Part shown: positions 52,011 to 61,199 of the stretch, one piece after another
Numbering within the stretch: position 1 is the first letter of the stretch
Layout: each line of letters opens with the position of its first letter
Source: Gammaproteobacteria bacterium
GTDB taxonomy: Bacteria; Pseudomonadota; Gammaproteobacteria; JAPPPA01
Direction of reading: 5' to 3'
DNA: 64,000 nt
Assembly (NCBI GenBank): GCA_030425645.1
Contig: JAUHZK010000010.1
Location: 38,755-102,754 of the forward strand
Made by a program: the position numbers and the translations under genes
Notes under the pieces: model-generated
Told to the model about the DNA's origin: nothing
Databases searched by the model: none
The model's input: the letters and a program-made list of their open reading frames with translations, nothing else

Positions 52011-54014
52011 ATGGCTAAATGCCCACGCCATATCAGGCGGCGCAGCGCCGCTATTGCGCTAGCGTTATTAGCGGCTAGCGCCTGCCAGCAATCGCCAACG
52101 GCACGACAAGCACTAACAATTTATGAGCCCGAGCAGCTAACAGCGGCCTGTAACAAGGCACTGCGTGAGGCTCGGCAAGACGTAGAAGCCCTCGCAAGCG
52201 CAGCACCCGACCCAGCTCGCCCACAAGCGTTTTTAGAAGCCTGGGATCTCAACGGCGCCAAGCTAAGCAACATACTCGGGCCCATTTATCTGCAGGCCTA
52301 CGTACACCCCAAACAGCCGCTGCGCGAAGCGGGTGAAAACTGCATCCTCGAGGCTAACCGCTTTCAGACGGAGCTTTTTCAGAACGAAGTACTGTACAAA
52401 AAGACACTGGCGTTAACACCGCAAGTGCTCGACAACGCTAGCCAGAAACTACAACAAGATTTACTTCAGGCCTTCACCACCAGCGGTGTTGCACTGGAAC
52501 CGGTAAAACGCCAAAGAGCCGCCGATATTACCGAAACTATTGAACGTCTAGCACAAGCATTCCAGACCCAACTACGCGAGAACCAAGGCGCAATACGGTT
52601 CCAAGAGGCTGACGTTGAGGGCTTATCTGAATCATGGAAGCAGCAAGCCAGACAGGCGGATGGTAGTTATCTGGTTAACTACGATTATCCGCAGTATTTC
52701 CCGTTTATGCGCAACGCCAGCAACGCTGACGCCCGCAAACGCTACTACCAAGGTTTTACTAACCGTGGCGGCCCAGACAACCTAGACCGTTTGGACGAAA
52801 TCGTGGCCCTGCGCCAAGCATTAGCCGACCTGCATGTATTACCCAGCTACGCTCACCTAGCTAGCCGTAATCGGATGTTGAATAGCCCCGCTGCTATTAA
52901 CGAATTCTTAGCCCAGGTTAAACAACCCGTGTTAGCGCTAGAGACCCGCGACATCGCCTATCTCAGCAAGCTAAAACAACAACACACCGGCGACAACAGT
53001 CGTTTGCAACGCTGGGATTTAGCGTTTTACCTTGAACAGGCGCGGCAACAAAAATTCAGTATTAACCAAGAAGCCCTACGGCAGTATTTCCCCACCAAAG
53101 CGACTGTACGCTGGGCGCTAGCAATCAATGAGAAGCTGCTAGGGATAGACATTCGACCGGCCAAAGCTCCACAGTGGCACCCAGACGTCCAGTACTACGA
53201 TGTATTCGATAGCCGCAGCCAAGAATATTTGGGTGCCATATATCTCGATCTCTACCCGCGAGATGGCAAATACAAACACGCAGCAGCCTTCCCAGTCCGC
53301 AGCGGCAGCCGCTTACTTAAACAACGCCCTACTAGCGCCTTGGTAACCAATTTCGACCGTCAAGGTTTAACCCAAAACGAAGTTGAAACCCTACTTCATG
53401 AACTAGGTCATGTTTTCCACGGCGTACTTTCTAAAACTTGGTACGCCAGCCACTCGGGTACCGAAGTACAACGCGACTTTGTCGAAGCCCCTTCGCAGAT
53501 GCTAGAGGCCTGGGCAAGGCGCTATGAAACACTAAGCAAGGTCGCTAACTATTGTGACGGCTGCCCAGCTATTAGCGAAGACATGGTCAGTCGCTTAGAA
53601 GCCGCTCGACGTTTTGGCCAAGGCACGCAATACGCCCGCCAACACCTTTACGCGAGCTTCGATATGGAGCTGGCGACGATGGCCCCAATGAGTGCACAAC
53701 AGACTTGGGAAAAGTTGGAGTCGCAGTCGGCTCTTGGCCACCTCAAAAACACATCGTTCCCCGGCACGTTTGGCCATATTACCGGCGGCTATGCGGCCGG
53801 ATATTACGGCTATATGTGGTCAGAAGTGTTAGCCCTAGACATGCAAAGCGTTTTCGGCGACAACCTGATGAATCCCGAGCTAGGGCTTCACTATCGGCGC
53901 AGCATTTTAGAGGCCGGTGGTGAAAGGCCACCGCAACAGCTGGTGCATCAGTTTCTGGGCCGTGAACCGTCGCCATCGGCCTTCTTCGAGCAGTTCAGCG
54001 CTAACCAAAACTAA
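52011..54014 (+). CDS. M3 family metallopeptidase, putative lipoprotein
   Basis: A 667-residue thimet oligopeptidase-type zinc peptidase. The active site is LLHELGHVFHGVLS (HExxH near residue 464) with a downstream Glu in FVEAPSQMLEAWA. The N-terminus RRRSAAIALALLAASAC is a lipoprotein signal with Cys at about 25, so the enzyme is probably membrane-anchored in the periplasm, unlike cytoplasmic OpdA/PrlC. It starts 12 bases after cysZ and is convergent with the c-di-GMP gene, six bases apart. Confidence 0.88.
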   Translation: MAKCPRHIRRRSAAIALALLAASACQQSPTARQALTIYEPEQLTAACNKALREARQDVEALASAAPDPARPQAFLEAWDLNGAKLSNILGPIYLQAYVHPKQPLREAGENCILEANRFQTELFQNEVLYKKTLALTPQVLDNASQKLQQDLLQAFTTSGVALEPVKRQRAADITETIERLAQAFQTQLRENQGAIRFQEADVEGLSESWKQQARQADGSYLVNYDYPQYFPFMRNASNADARKRYYQGFTNRGGPDNLDRLDEIVALRQALADLHVLPSYAHLASRNRMLNSPAAINEFLAQVKQPVLALETRDIAYLSKLKQQHTGDNSRLQRWDLAFYLEQARQQKFSINQEALRQYFPTKATVRWALAINEKLLGIDIRPAKAPQWHPDVQYYDVFDSRSQEYLGAIYLDLYPRDGKYKHAAAFPVRSGSRLLKQRPTSALVTNFDRQGLTQNEVETLLHELGHVFHGVLSKTWYASHSGTEVQRDFVEAPSQMLEAWARRYETLSKVANYCDGCPAISEDMVSRLEAARRFGQGTQYARQHLYASFDMELATMAPMSAQQTWEKLESQSALGHLKNTSFPGTFGHITGGYAAGYYGYMWSEVLALDMQSVFGDNLMNPELGLHYRRSILEAGGERPPQQLVHQFLGREPSPSAFFEQFSANQN

Positions 54015-54019
54015 GAGAA

Positions 54020-56788
54020 CTATAAAGCCGTATTGCGATTCAAAATCTCGCGCAAAGGCCTACGTTGAGACAAAAACACGCCTTGACCATAATCCACACC
54101 AATAGCGACAAGCTCTTTCTCAATATCGGCACTCTCAACGCATTCAGCAACCGTCTCTAAGCCCATGGTGCGCCCCACCCGATGGATACTCTCGACAATC
54201 GAATGGTCTGTTTCAGAATGCAGCATCTCGCGAACAAATTCGCCATCGATCTTGAGCATATCAACTGGCAACGATTTCAAATAACTGAAACTACTAAATC
54301 CAGTACCAAAATCATCAAGCGCTAACTGGCAGCCCATTTCTTTCAAGGTTTGTAAAAACCGCTGTGCGTCCGCCACATTCTGCAGTGCAGTGGTTTCGGT
54401 AATTTCAAAGCAAATTAAGCGTGGATCTATGGCGTGGCGATGGAATAATTTTCTAATTTCATCCAGCGCCTTGTCCGAACCGATGGTGTGCCCAGATAGG
54501 TTAATAGCAATGCGGTAGTTAGCTGCCAGCAATTCTGCCTGTAGCGGCGCCATATGCTTAAACACGGCGGTCATGACGTAGTGATCAATGGCTGGCATCA
54601 AACCATAACGTTCAGCCGCCGGGATAAATTCATTTGGTGAAGCAATGGTTCCGTCTACTTCCCGCAAGCTGATTAGCACTTCAACGTGATGCGCCTTTTG
54701 GCTCGACAGGCTCCAAATCTGCTGTCCATAGATAAGGATTCGGTGCTCTTTCAAGGCCGACTGCAATCGGCTGACCCAGTTCATATCACTAGCTTGGCGA
54801 CCGCTATCAGCACTGTCAGCCGACCACAAATGCACACCGCGCCGGCCTCTGTCTTTGACGACATAACAAGCGGCATCGGCGCGGCCCATCGCTAGTTCAG
54901 TGCTAGCAACACTGCGGTCAAGCATGGCAACGCCAAAGCTGGCACCAACTGGGAAACGCCTACCTTCCCATTCGAAATCAATCTGACTGACGGCGTCACA
55001 GACCTGCTGGCAACGGCGGCGAGCATCCCCGGCCTGACAATCCATCAGTAATAGTGCGAACTCATCCCCGCCCAATCGAGCTACAAAGTCGCCTTCGCGC
55101 ACAGCAGCCGCTAAAGCTTTGCCGATTTCTCGGATCAAAACATCCCCTGCCGCATGTCCGGCCGTGTCGTTGACCACTTTGAATTGGTCGAGATCAGCGA
55201 ACACCAAAGCATGACTGCCCCCAGAGCACTGCAGGGCTTGATAGGTCGCCTCTAGGCGCTCTTCAAATGCGCCGCGATTAAAGAGCCCACTTAAGTTGTC
55301 CGTCTCGGCTTTTAAGCGCAACTGCTTCTCAAGCGCCAGGCGTTCGGTAATGTCACGCAGCACCAAAACATAGCCCTGATGCAAGGGGTTAGCTTGCAAC
55401 AACTCCGCTGCCAATGGCGCTTCCAAACCGGGAATATCCAAATCGCTCTGTAGCTGCCGACAGGTAATTTCGAAATAACGTTGCGTTTCTACTTGCAAGC
55501 AAATGACCGGCGTTTTTTGTGTTGCCTGATTGGGATTCCAAACGAAATCGCTATTGCACTGTGGCAACTTTAGCCGCAACCAGTCGCAAACCGGCGAGCC
55601 ATTCCAAGCCCTATTGCCAGCAATACCCTCAGCAGCGGCATTCGCATATAGAACTTGAGCATTTGCATCTACGGTTAACACCGCATCGGCAATGGAACGC
55701 AAAGACATCTCTAGCGTTTGACGTTGAATCGCAACGTCAACTTCCATTTTGTGGCGTTCAGTCACGTCTCTAGCCACGGTAACGGTACGAATGCCACTGT
55801 GACTCTGCGGAGTTTTCTCCAGCGCGCGTTCAAACACCTCAACCCAGACATAATGCCCCTGCCGGTGTCGCATTCTGAATTCAGGAATAAAACATTTGCC
55901 ACGGTTAGCCTGACTCAGACGATGTGCGGCGATCACCCGCTTTTGGTCTTCCGGGTGAACATAATCCAGGGGCACTGTGCCAACCATATCCGTGGGCTTA
56001 TAACCCAACACCTCTTCAACCGTATCGTTCACATACAGATAGCGACCGGAGTCAGCATGCATGGCAATAATGTCGGTACTGTTTTGGGCCAGCAGTTCTA
56101 ACCGTTCTTTGTCCGCAGCCGTGGTTTTGATTAGCGCTCGCTGCTCTTCGGTATTCTTCAGCAACTCTTTAACCGCGTTATGACGTTGAAAATCCAAGCG
56201 AACGGTGTGCTTTACCCAGCGCCGTATAGCAACGGTAATGGGCGTAGCCAGACATGCCAACGCTACAACTCCAAACCCAACCCCAGCTATTTGCACACTG
56301 CCAACGAAATAGGCCGTCACTAGGAACGTTAGCACCACCGGCGCCAAACTAATCGGCACGGTACCGGGCACTAGATTGATAAGCGTGAGGGTCAATATCA
56401 CCAAGATGTAGGCCATCGAAACCCACAGCAACAGTGGTAAAGATTCAGGCGAAAAGTACAAACTCGCAGCCGGAAAAGCCCAAAGCACACCAACCAACAG
56501 CCGATAGAGCAAATAGTGCTTTAGCCACCGTTCAACCTGCCAATCTTGGCTGGCCATCGATAGCCGCCTACGCGTCAGCGAACAATAACCGATTGCTAGC
56601 CCCGCCACGGACAGCCACCATATAAGCAAAGGCCATAGCGGCAAAAACTGCGCGATACCTACTACAACCACGCCAGCGCCGACTATCTGCGCAATGGCGT
56701 CACCTAGCACTAATAAACCGTTGCTTTTATAAAGGCCGCGCCTCGACCACTGCTGATAGCTGGCGTTATCGGCTGATACAGACATCAA
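54020..56788 (-). CDS. PAS-GGDEF-EAL c-di-GMP signalling protein
   Basis: A 922-residue membrane protein. About five N-terminal helices (25-190) form a sensor, then a coiled-coil stretch, two PAS domains (about 225-350, with MHADSGRYLYVNDTVEEVLGY, and about 350-475), a GGDEF domain with intact DFVARLGGDEFALLLMD, and an EAL domain (about 660-915) whose signature reads EVLISLRE in place of EALxRW. The later catalytic segments are present (INLSGHTI, EITETTALQN, DDFGTGFSSFSYLKSLPVDMLKIDGEFV, ECVES). So the cyclase looks active and the phosphodiesterase probably active. The start may be Met1 or Met2. Confidence 0.92.
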   Translation of the reverse strand: MMSVSADNASYQQWSRRGLYKSNGLLVLGDAIAQIVGAGVVVVGIAQFLPLWPLLIWWLSVAGLAIGYCSLTRRRLSMASQDWQVERWLKHYLLYRLLVGVLWAFPAASLYFSPESLPLLLWVSMAYILVILTLTLINLVPGTVPISLAPVVLTFLVTAYFVGSVQIAGVGFGVVALACLATPITVAIRRWVKHTVRLDFQRHNAVKELLKNTEEQRALIKTTAADKERLELLAQNSTDIIAMHADSGRYLYVNDTVEEVLGYKPTDMVGTVPLDYVHPEDQKRVIAAHRLSQANRGKCFIPEFRMRHRQGHYVWVEVFERALEKTPQSHSGIRTVTVARDVTERHKMEVDVAIQRQTLEMSLRSIADAVLTVDANAQVLYANAAAEGIAGNRAWNGSPVCDWLRLKLPQCNSDFVWNPNQATQKTPVICLQVETQRYFEITCRQLQSDLDIPGLEAPLAAELLQANPLHQGYVLVLRDITERLALEKQLRLKAETDNLSGLFNRGAFEERLEATYQALQCSGGSHALVFADLDQFKVVNDTAGHAAGDVLIREIGKALAAAVREGDFVARLGGDEFALLLMDCQAGDARRRCQQVCDAVSQIDFEWEGRRFPVGASFGVAMLDRSVASTELAMGRADAACYVVKDRGRRGVHLWSADSADSGRQASDMNWVSRLQSALKEHRILIYGQQIWSLSSQKAHHVEVLISLREVDGTIASPNEFIPAAERYGLMPAIDHYVMTAVFKHMAPLQAELLAANYRIAINLSGHTIGSDKALDEIRKLFHRHAIDPRLICFEITETTALQNVADAQRFLQTLKEMGCQLALDDFGTGFSSFSYLKSLPVDMLKIDGEFVREMLHSETDHSIVESIHRVGRTMGLETVAECVESADIEKELVAIGVDYGQGVFLSQRRPLREILNRNTAL

Positions 56789-56805
56789 AAATAACCAACA
56801 ACAAG

Positions 56806-57585
56806 CTAGTTACGATGCTGCTGGGCATATAGCGCCTGCAGCCAAGGCACAGTGACAATACCGTCATCAGGCAACTTAGCGGCCCATTCGCCGCCTTCAA
56901 TAACGCTAGACTGACCCTCGTCACCTAAATGGCTAACCACCAATTTAGCCCCGTCAAAGTCTTCACCGCGGGTGTAATCAGAAACCGTCACTACCGTCGG
57001 TACGCCTACTGTACGCGCTGCCTTAAGGCCAACATAGGAATCTTCAAACGCTAGGCATTCGTGCGCTTCTAGCCCCAAGCGCTGCAGGGCAATTTGATAA
57101 GCGTCTGGAGCCGGTTTTTTATTCTTTAGATCTCGCCCACAGACCACCACATCGAACACCTCCTCGGGCGGTCGTTGAAAAAACTGCTTGGTCAGTGCCG
57201 TTAGGCTAGTAATACTGCAGTTAGTTGCTACGGCAAGCTTTAGGCCCGCTTCCCAGCTCTCTTGGCTAAACATCCGCGCAATGCCTGGGCGGATTTTGAC
57301 ATCACCCATCCCCACTCGCTGCTTAAAAAAGTGCGCCTTGGTTTCGTGAATTTTATCTATCAGCTCGGTGCGGCCACGGGTGCTTTCATTACGGTAGTAA
57401 CGAATATAGGCCTCCAAGCGTTCACGACCGCCACCGACCGCTAATAAATCGCCGTATAGCGACTCATCCCAATACCAGTCCAGCCCCAAATTATAGAAAG
57501 CGTCATTGAACGCCATTCGGTGTCCAAACCGTTCGGTTTCCGCCAAGGTGCCATCAACGTCAAAAATCAAAGCGCGTAAAGTCAT
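56806..57585 (-). CDS. HAD family hydrolase (CbbY-like)
   Basis: A 259-residue HAD phosphatase with motif I FDVDGTLAETE (about 8-18), a helical cap, motif II ATNCS, Lys in KNKKPAPDAYQIAL and motif IV FEDSYVGLKAA. The opening and the segment YYRNESTRGRTEL resemble CbbY, a xylulose-1,5-bisphosphate phosphatase in CO2-fixing organisms; no Calvin-cycle genes are near, so the substrate is open. Divergent from gluQRS. Confidence 0.85.
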   Translation of the reverse strand: MTLRALIFDVDGTLAETERFGHRMAFNDAFYNLGLDWYWDESLYGDLLAVGGGRERLEAYIRYYRNESTRGRTELIDKIHETKAHFFKQRVGMGDVKIRPGIARMFSQESWEAGLKLAVATNCSITSLTALTKQFFQRPPEEVFDVVVCGRDLKNKKPAPDAYQIALQRLGLEAHECLAFEDSYVGLKAARTVGVPTVVTVSDYTRGEDFDGAKLVVSHLGDEGQSSVIEGGEWAAKLPDDGIVTVPWLQALYAQQHRN

Positions 57586-57649
57586 GGAGCTGCGTGTTAT
57601 TTAGCTTGTAGTTTTCGTATAAGCACAGTGTAATGAAGCCCTCCTAGGA

Positions 57650-58591
57650 ATGCAGCCACCAAAAGCAGATATGTCTTCGCCTTCTCCCCGTTACGTCGGG
57701 CGTTTTGCGCCGTCGCCAACCGGGCCACTACATTTAGGATCACTATTTACCGCTATTGCTAGCTGGCTACACGCCCGACAGCAGCAAGGGCATTGGCTGG
57801 TTCGCATGGAAGACCTTGATCCACCCCGCGAACAAACTGGCGCCGCCGAAGCTATCATCACCACCCTTACCAACTGGGGTCTGCACAGCGACGCGCCGGT
57901 TCTATTCCAAAGCGAACGCCTGCACGCCTACCAAAAGACCAGCGATCAACTGTTAGAAACGGGCAAAGCCTACCGTTGCGACTGCTCACGCAAACAAGTC
58001 GCTACCGAAGGGCTTGCTAGCCCCGAGGGTTGGCGCTATTCCGGCCGCTGTCGTGAACGGCAGGTTGCGAGCAACAAGCAACATTGCATTCGGCTAGATA
58101 GCCGGAGCGTACAAATCCAGTTTACCGACGAGCTACAAGGGCCCCAGCAAGAAACACCAGAACAGCTCTATGGCGACTTCCCTATTCGCCGCGCCGATGA
58201 GTATTTTGCTTACCAACTGGCCGTTGTTGTAGACGACGCATACCAAGGCGTAACCCACGTCGTTCGCGGCATCGATTTACTCAGCTCCACTAGCCGCCAA
58301 ATTTGCCTACAACAAAAACTTGGCCTCACAACGCCCAACTATTGCCATTTACCGGTGTTAATTGGCGAAGATGGTCAGAAACTTAGCAAGCAAAATTTAG
58401 CAAAGCCCGTACCAGTCGATTACGACCTTGAAACAATGCGCTGGCTGCTGGATGCATTGGCATTAGATAGTGACCAAGCACCGTTGGCAAGCGGCCCCAA
58501 AGCGGCACTCGAATGGGCTGCCCAACACTGGCAGCCACAGCGACTAGCCCAACTGAAGCAGCTAGCCGCAGCGCCCAGCAGCCCGTGTTAG
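57650..58591 (+). CDS. gluQ: Glutamyl-Q tRNA(Asp) synthetase
   Basis: A 313-residue truncated glutamyl-tRNA synthetase paralogue that attaches Glu to the queuosine base of tRNA-Asp. It shows GRFAPSPTGPLHLGSLFTAIASW (HIGH as HLGS), MEDLDPPRE, a zinc-binding set YRCDCSRKQ ... YSGRCR, and the KMSKS equivalent KLSKQN, and it lacks the anticodon-binding domain. queF, 7 kb upstream, makes the queuosine precursor. The start could be the ATG at 57650 or the one at 57671. Confidence 0.95.
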   Translation: MQPPKADMSSPSPRYVGRFAPSPTGPLHLGSLFTAIASWLHARQQQGHWLVRMEDLDPPREQTGAAEAIITTLTNWGLHSDAPVLFQSERLHAYQKTSDQLLETGKAYRCDCSRKQVATEGLASPEGWRYSGRCRERQVASNKQHCIRLDSRSVQIQFTDELQGPQQETPEQLYGDFPIRRADEYFAYQLAVVVDDAYQGVTHVVRGIDLLSSTSRQICLQQKLGLTTPNYCHLPVLIGEDGQKLSKQNLAKPVPVDYDLETMRWLLDALALDSDQAPLASGPKAALEWAAQHWQPQRLAQLKQLAAAPSSPC

Positions 58592-58614
58592 CAAGGCCGT
58601 CTTTTCAACAAACC

Positions 58615-58643
58615 TTCACAGGCTATGCCGCAGTGGTTACACT
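58615..58643 (+). promoter_or_regulatory. Sigma-70 promoter of phaA
   Basis: TTCACA (58615-58620) and TACACT (58638-58643) are separated by exactly 17 bases, about 100 bases before the phaA ATG. It lies just beyond the gluQ stop. Confidence 0.55.
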
Positions 58644-58744
58644 AATCCCTATGCTGCATAGCATCATTTATCGATGCATCGAGACAAACAGCACAAATAA
58701 CAAGCAAAACAAAAGCTTAAACTAAACAGATTGAGTATTACCTT

Positions 58745-59929
58745 ATGCGTGACATTGTGATTGCAAGCGCTTGCCGTACCGCTATTGGCAGCTTTGGCGG
58801 CAGCTTGGCGAATGTTTCAGCGCCTGATTTAGGCGCCACCGTCATTGCCGAAGCAATACGCCGTGCCGGCGTTGAGCCCGCGCAAGTCGACGAAGTCATC
58901 ATGGGGCAAGTACTCACTGCAGGCTCAGGCCAAAACCCAGCTCGCCAAGCAAGCATAAAAGCTGGATTGCCTAATAGCGTGCCAGCGATGACCATTAACA
59001 AAGTATGCGGCAGCGGCCTAAAAGCCGTGCATTTGGCCGCTCAGGCGATCGCCTGTGGTGATGCTGAAATCATGGTTGCCGGTGGCCAAGAAAATATGAG
59101 CCAGGCCCCACATGTATTGCCTAAATCACGCGATGGTCAGCGCATGGGCAACTGGGCGCTAGAAGACAGCATGATTAAAGATGGCCTTTGGGATGCTTTT
59201 AATAACTACCACATGGGTCAAACCGCTGAGAATCTCGCTAACAAATACGAGATTGCTCGCGAAGACCAAGACAACTTCGCCGCTAATTCACAACAAAAAG
59301 CGGTAGCGGCGATGGAAGCCGGTCGTTTCGATGATGAAATTGCCGCAGTAACGATTCCACAACGCAAAGGCGACGCAATTGTCTTTAACAAAGACGAATA
59401 TCCTCGCGCCGGAACAACTGCGGAAAAGCTTTCAGGTCTGCGCCCTGCTTTTGTTAAAGATGGCTCTGTAACCGCCGCTAACGCCTCTGGTTTAAACGAT
59501 GGCGCTGCTGCGGTCGTAGTAATGAGTGCCAGCAAGGCCGAAGAGCTAGGTATTCAACCACTCGCTAAAATTAGCGCTTGGGCCAACGCCGGTGTTGATC
59601 CTGCCATTATGGGCATTGGGCCAGTGCCTGCCAGCCAACGTTGTCTAGCCAAAGCCGGCTGGGAAATTGATGAACTCGACCTTATTGAAGCCAACGAAGC
59701 GTTTGCCGTGCAAGCCTTATCTGTAGGCAAAGAGCTGGGTTGGGATGCTGCCAAGGTCAACGTTAATGGCGGCGCCATTGCCTTGGGACATCCAATCGGT
59801 GCCTCTGGCACGCGCATTCTCGTTACCCTACTGCATGAAATGCAGCGCCGTAATGCCAACAAAGGCTTAGCCACGCTATGTATTGGTGGCGGCCAGGGTG
59901 TTGCGCTTGCGGTTGAAAACGTCGCTTAA
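58745..59929 (+). CDS. phaA: Acetyl-CoA C-acetyltransferase (beta-ketothiolase)
   Basis: A 394-residue thiolase condensing two acetyl-CoA to acetoacetyl-CoA, the first step of PHB synthesis. The nucleophilic Cys is in [12 protein letters not shown] (about 88), the His in [16 protein letters not shown] (about 350), and the second Cys in [11 protein letters not shown] (about 379). Followed after 26 bases by phaR and then phasin, so a PHB role is favoured over general thiolysis. phaB and phaC are not in the window. Confidence 0.95.
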   Translation: MRDIVIASACRTAIGSFGGSLANVSAPDLGATVIAEAIRRAGVEPAQVDEVIMGQVLTAGSGQNPARQASIKAGLPNSVPAMTINKVCGSGLKAVHLAAQAIACGDAEIMVAGGQENMSQAPHVLPKSRDGQRMGNWALEDSMIKDGLWDAFNNYHMGQTAENLANKYEIAREDQDNFAANSQQKAVAAMEAGRFDDEIAAVTIPQRKGDAIVFNKDEYPRAGTTAEKLSGLRPAFVKDGSVTAANASGLNDGAAAVVVMSASKAEELGIQPLAKISAWANAGVDPAIMGIGPVPASQRCLAKAGWEIDELDLIEANEAFAVQALSVGKELGWDAAKVNVNGGAIALGHPIGASGTRILVTLLHEMQRRNANKGLATLCIGGGQGVALAVENVA

Positions 59930-59955
59930 TTTTTCTTATATCAACGCTGATCGCT

Positions 59956-60450
59956 ATGACTACTACTAAAAACGACTCGCAAAAGCCTGAACCGCGCCTG
60001 ATTAAGAAATACCCCAATCGCCGGTTGTACGACACGGAAATAAGCCGCTACATCACCTTGGATGAAGTCCGTGACCTCGTTATGCAAGGCCAAGAATTTA
60101 AGGTAGTGGACAAAAAAACCGGGCGCGACATTACGCGCTCTATCTTGCTCCAAGTCATTGCCGAACAAGAAGATGGTAACAACCCAATCTTCAGCACCGA
60201 GTACCTGTCCAATATCATTCGATTCTACGGTGACAGCCTGCAAAATTCGATGAGCACCTACCTTGAGCATTCGATGCAAAACTTCGTCGAACAACAGGCG
60301 CAAATCCGCGAAAAATTGAAAACCTTGGTTGGCAATAATCCGTTTGACGGTATCCGTGACCTAGCCCGCCAGAACCGCAAGATGTGGAAATCTATCCGCG
60401 CTGAAATCGTGGAAGAAATCGATAAGATCACCAAGCGCACCGACGACTAA
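59956..60450 (+). CDS. phaR: Polyhydroxyalkanoate synthesis repressor PhaR
   Basis: A 164-residue regulator. The N-terminal PHB/PHA accumulation DNA-binding domain is nearly canonical (LIKKYPNRRLYDTEISRYITLDEVRDLVMQGQEFKVVDKKTGRDITRSILLQVI, about 15-70), followed by the PHB-binding helical repeat region (FYGDSLQNSMSTYLEHSMQNFVEQQAQIREK). PhaR represses phasin genes and its own gene and is released when it binds nascent PHB granules. TTGC/GCAA-rich sites lie ahead of the phasin gene immediately downstream. Confidence 0.95.
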   Translation: MTTTKNDSQKPEPRLIKKYPNRRLYDTEISRYITLDEVRDLVMQGQEFKVVDKKTGRDITRSILLQVIAEQEDGNNPIFSTEYLSNIIRFYGDSLQNSMSTYLEHSMQNFVEQQAQIREKLKTLVGNNPFDGIRDLARQNRKMWKSIRAEIVEEIDKITKRTDD

Positions 60451-60525
60451 ATAGCCTGTTAGACGGCTACTCCAAACCCCGAAAGCGTCCATCCTGGATA
60501 CACAAAAAACACCTAAGTCATTGTT

Positions 60526-60549
60526 TTGCAATTTTTATATTGCAATGCA
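60526..60549 (+). promoter_or_regulatory. Candidate PhaR binding sites upstream of phasin
   Basis: TTGCAAT (60526-60532) recurs as TTGCAATGCA (60540-60549), 14 bases apart, just upstream of the -35 of the phasin promoter. A second cluster TGCTGCAGCGCA lies at 60613-60624, downstream of the -10. PhaR of Paracoccus is known to recognise TTGC/GCAA- and CTGC-type repeats, so these flank the promoter as a repressor would need. Confidence 0.55.
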
Positions 60550-60570
60550 CAAATATTTCCTCGAAAACCG

Positions 60571-60599
60571 TTGACAGCCCTTTCGGCTTTCCATATGAT
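60571..60599 (+). promoter_or_regulatory. Strong sigma-70 promoter of phasin gene
   Basis: A perfect TTGACA (60571-60576) and TATGAT (60594-60599) with a 17-base spacer, the closest to consensus seen in the window. It fits the high expression expected for phasin. The predicted start is near 60606, leaving a leader of about 60 bases. Confidence 0.8.
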
Positions 60600-60664
60600 G
60601 CAACGCAACAAATGCTGCAGCGCAACAAACAGCCGCAGCCTGACGAAATCATTTGGAGTCCACC

Positions 60665-60997
60665 ATGGCCGATATCAAAGTTCAAATCGAAGAAGTTCAA
60701 AAGCAAGCTCAAGCTGTTCTAGCTGACGTTCAAGCTAAAGCTGAAAAAGTAGCTGGCGTTGCTCAACAAGCCGCAACTGACGTTGTTGCTCTTGGCAACA
60801 AAGCTGCTGACGAGCTAGGTGGCACTGCTACCAAGCAACTAGAAGCTCTTAAAGCTGAAGGTTCTGCTCAGGACAAGCTAAACGCTCAGAAAGATCTAGT
60901 AGCTGCCTACCCTGCACAGCTTAAAGTTGTTGCTGAAGGCGCTGTTGAGCTAGCTGGCAAAGTTGCTGGTGAGCTTAAAGCTGCGGTAGCTGCTTAA
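60665..60997 (+). CDS. Phasin family protein
   Basis: A 110-residue Ala/Lys/Glu-rich helical protein (MADIKVQIEEVQKQAQAVLADVQAKAEKVAGVAQ ...) that fits phasins, the amphipathic coat proteins of PHB granules. The start ATG at 60665 has TTGGAG five bases upstream. Codon use is strongly biased (GCT, GAA, AAA, CTA/CTT), as in very highly expressed genes. Its strong promoter, the adjacent phaR and the string of stable 3' hairpins all support heavy expression. Confidence 0.88.
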   Translation: MADIKVQIEEVQKQAQAVLADVQAKAEKVAGVAQQAATDVVALGNKAADELGGTATKQLEALKAEGSAQDKLNAQKDLVAAYPAQLKVVAEGAVELAGKVAGELKAAVAA

Positions 60998-61141
60998 GAC
61001 TTAGTTAGCTAAGTCGGGCCTGCGGCCTAGTTCGCTGAACTAGGTTCGCAGAGCCACCAAGAATAAGGGCCCAAACCGCATTTATTCTTGGTTGTTCTGC
61101 AACCGACTTGTCTCCTCCAAGAAAGGCAGCACGCCTTTCAA
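60998..61141. repeat. Cluster of hairpins in the phasin 3' region
   Basis: Five separate stems follow the phasin stop: GACTTAG/CTAAGTC (60998-61015), CCTAGTTC/GAACTAGG (61026-61044), CCAAGAATAA/TTATTCTTGG (61057-61091, perfect 10 bp), GGTTG/CAACC (61090-61104) and AAAGGC/GCCTTT (61122-61138). A final terminator comes after them. They may protect the phasin mRNA from 3' exonucleases or yield a 3'-derived small RNA. No reading frame is evident. Confidence 0.6.
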
Positions 61142-61149
61142 CGCACTTA

Positions 61150-61178
61150 CCCCCGCGCCTTGCGGGGGTTTTTTTTTT
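61150..61178 (+). terminator. Intrinsic terminator after phasin
   Basis: CCCCCGC-gcctt-GCGGGGG followed by ten T (61169-61178) is a textbook terminator, ending the phasin transcription unit. The mobile module starts immediately beyond. Confidence 0.9.
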
Positions 61179-61199
61179 CTCCGATATACCCGATGTAAC

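Noticed and set aside
61000..61180. A CRISPR array or regular repeat array after phasin
   Set aside because: The stems differ in sequence and spacing; there are no identical repeats with unique spacers. No CRISPR array was seen anywhere in the window.
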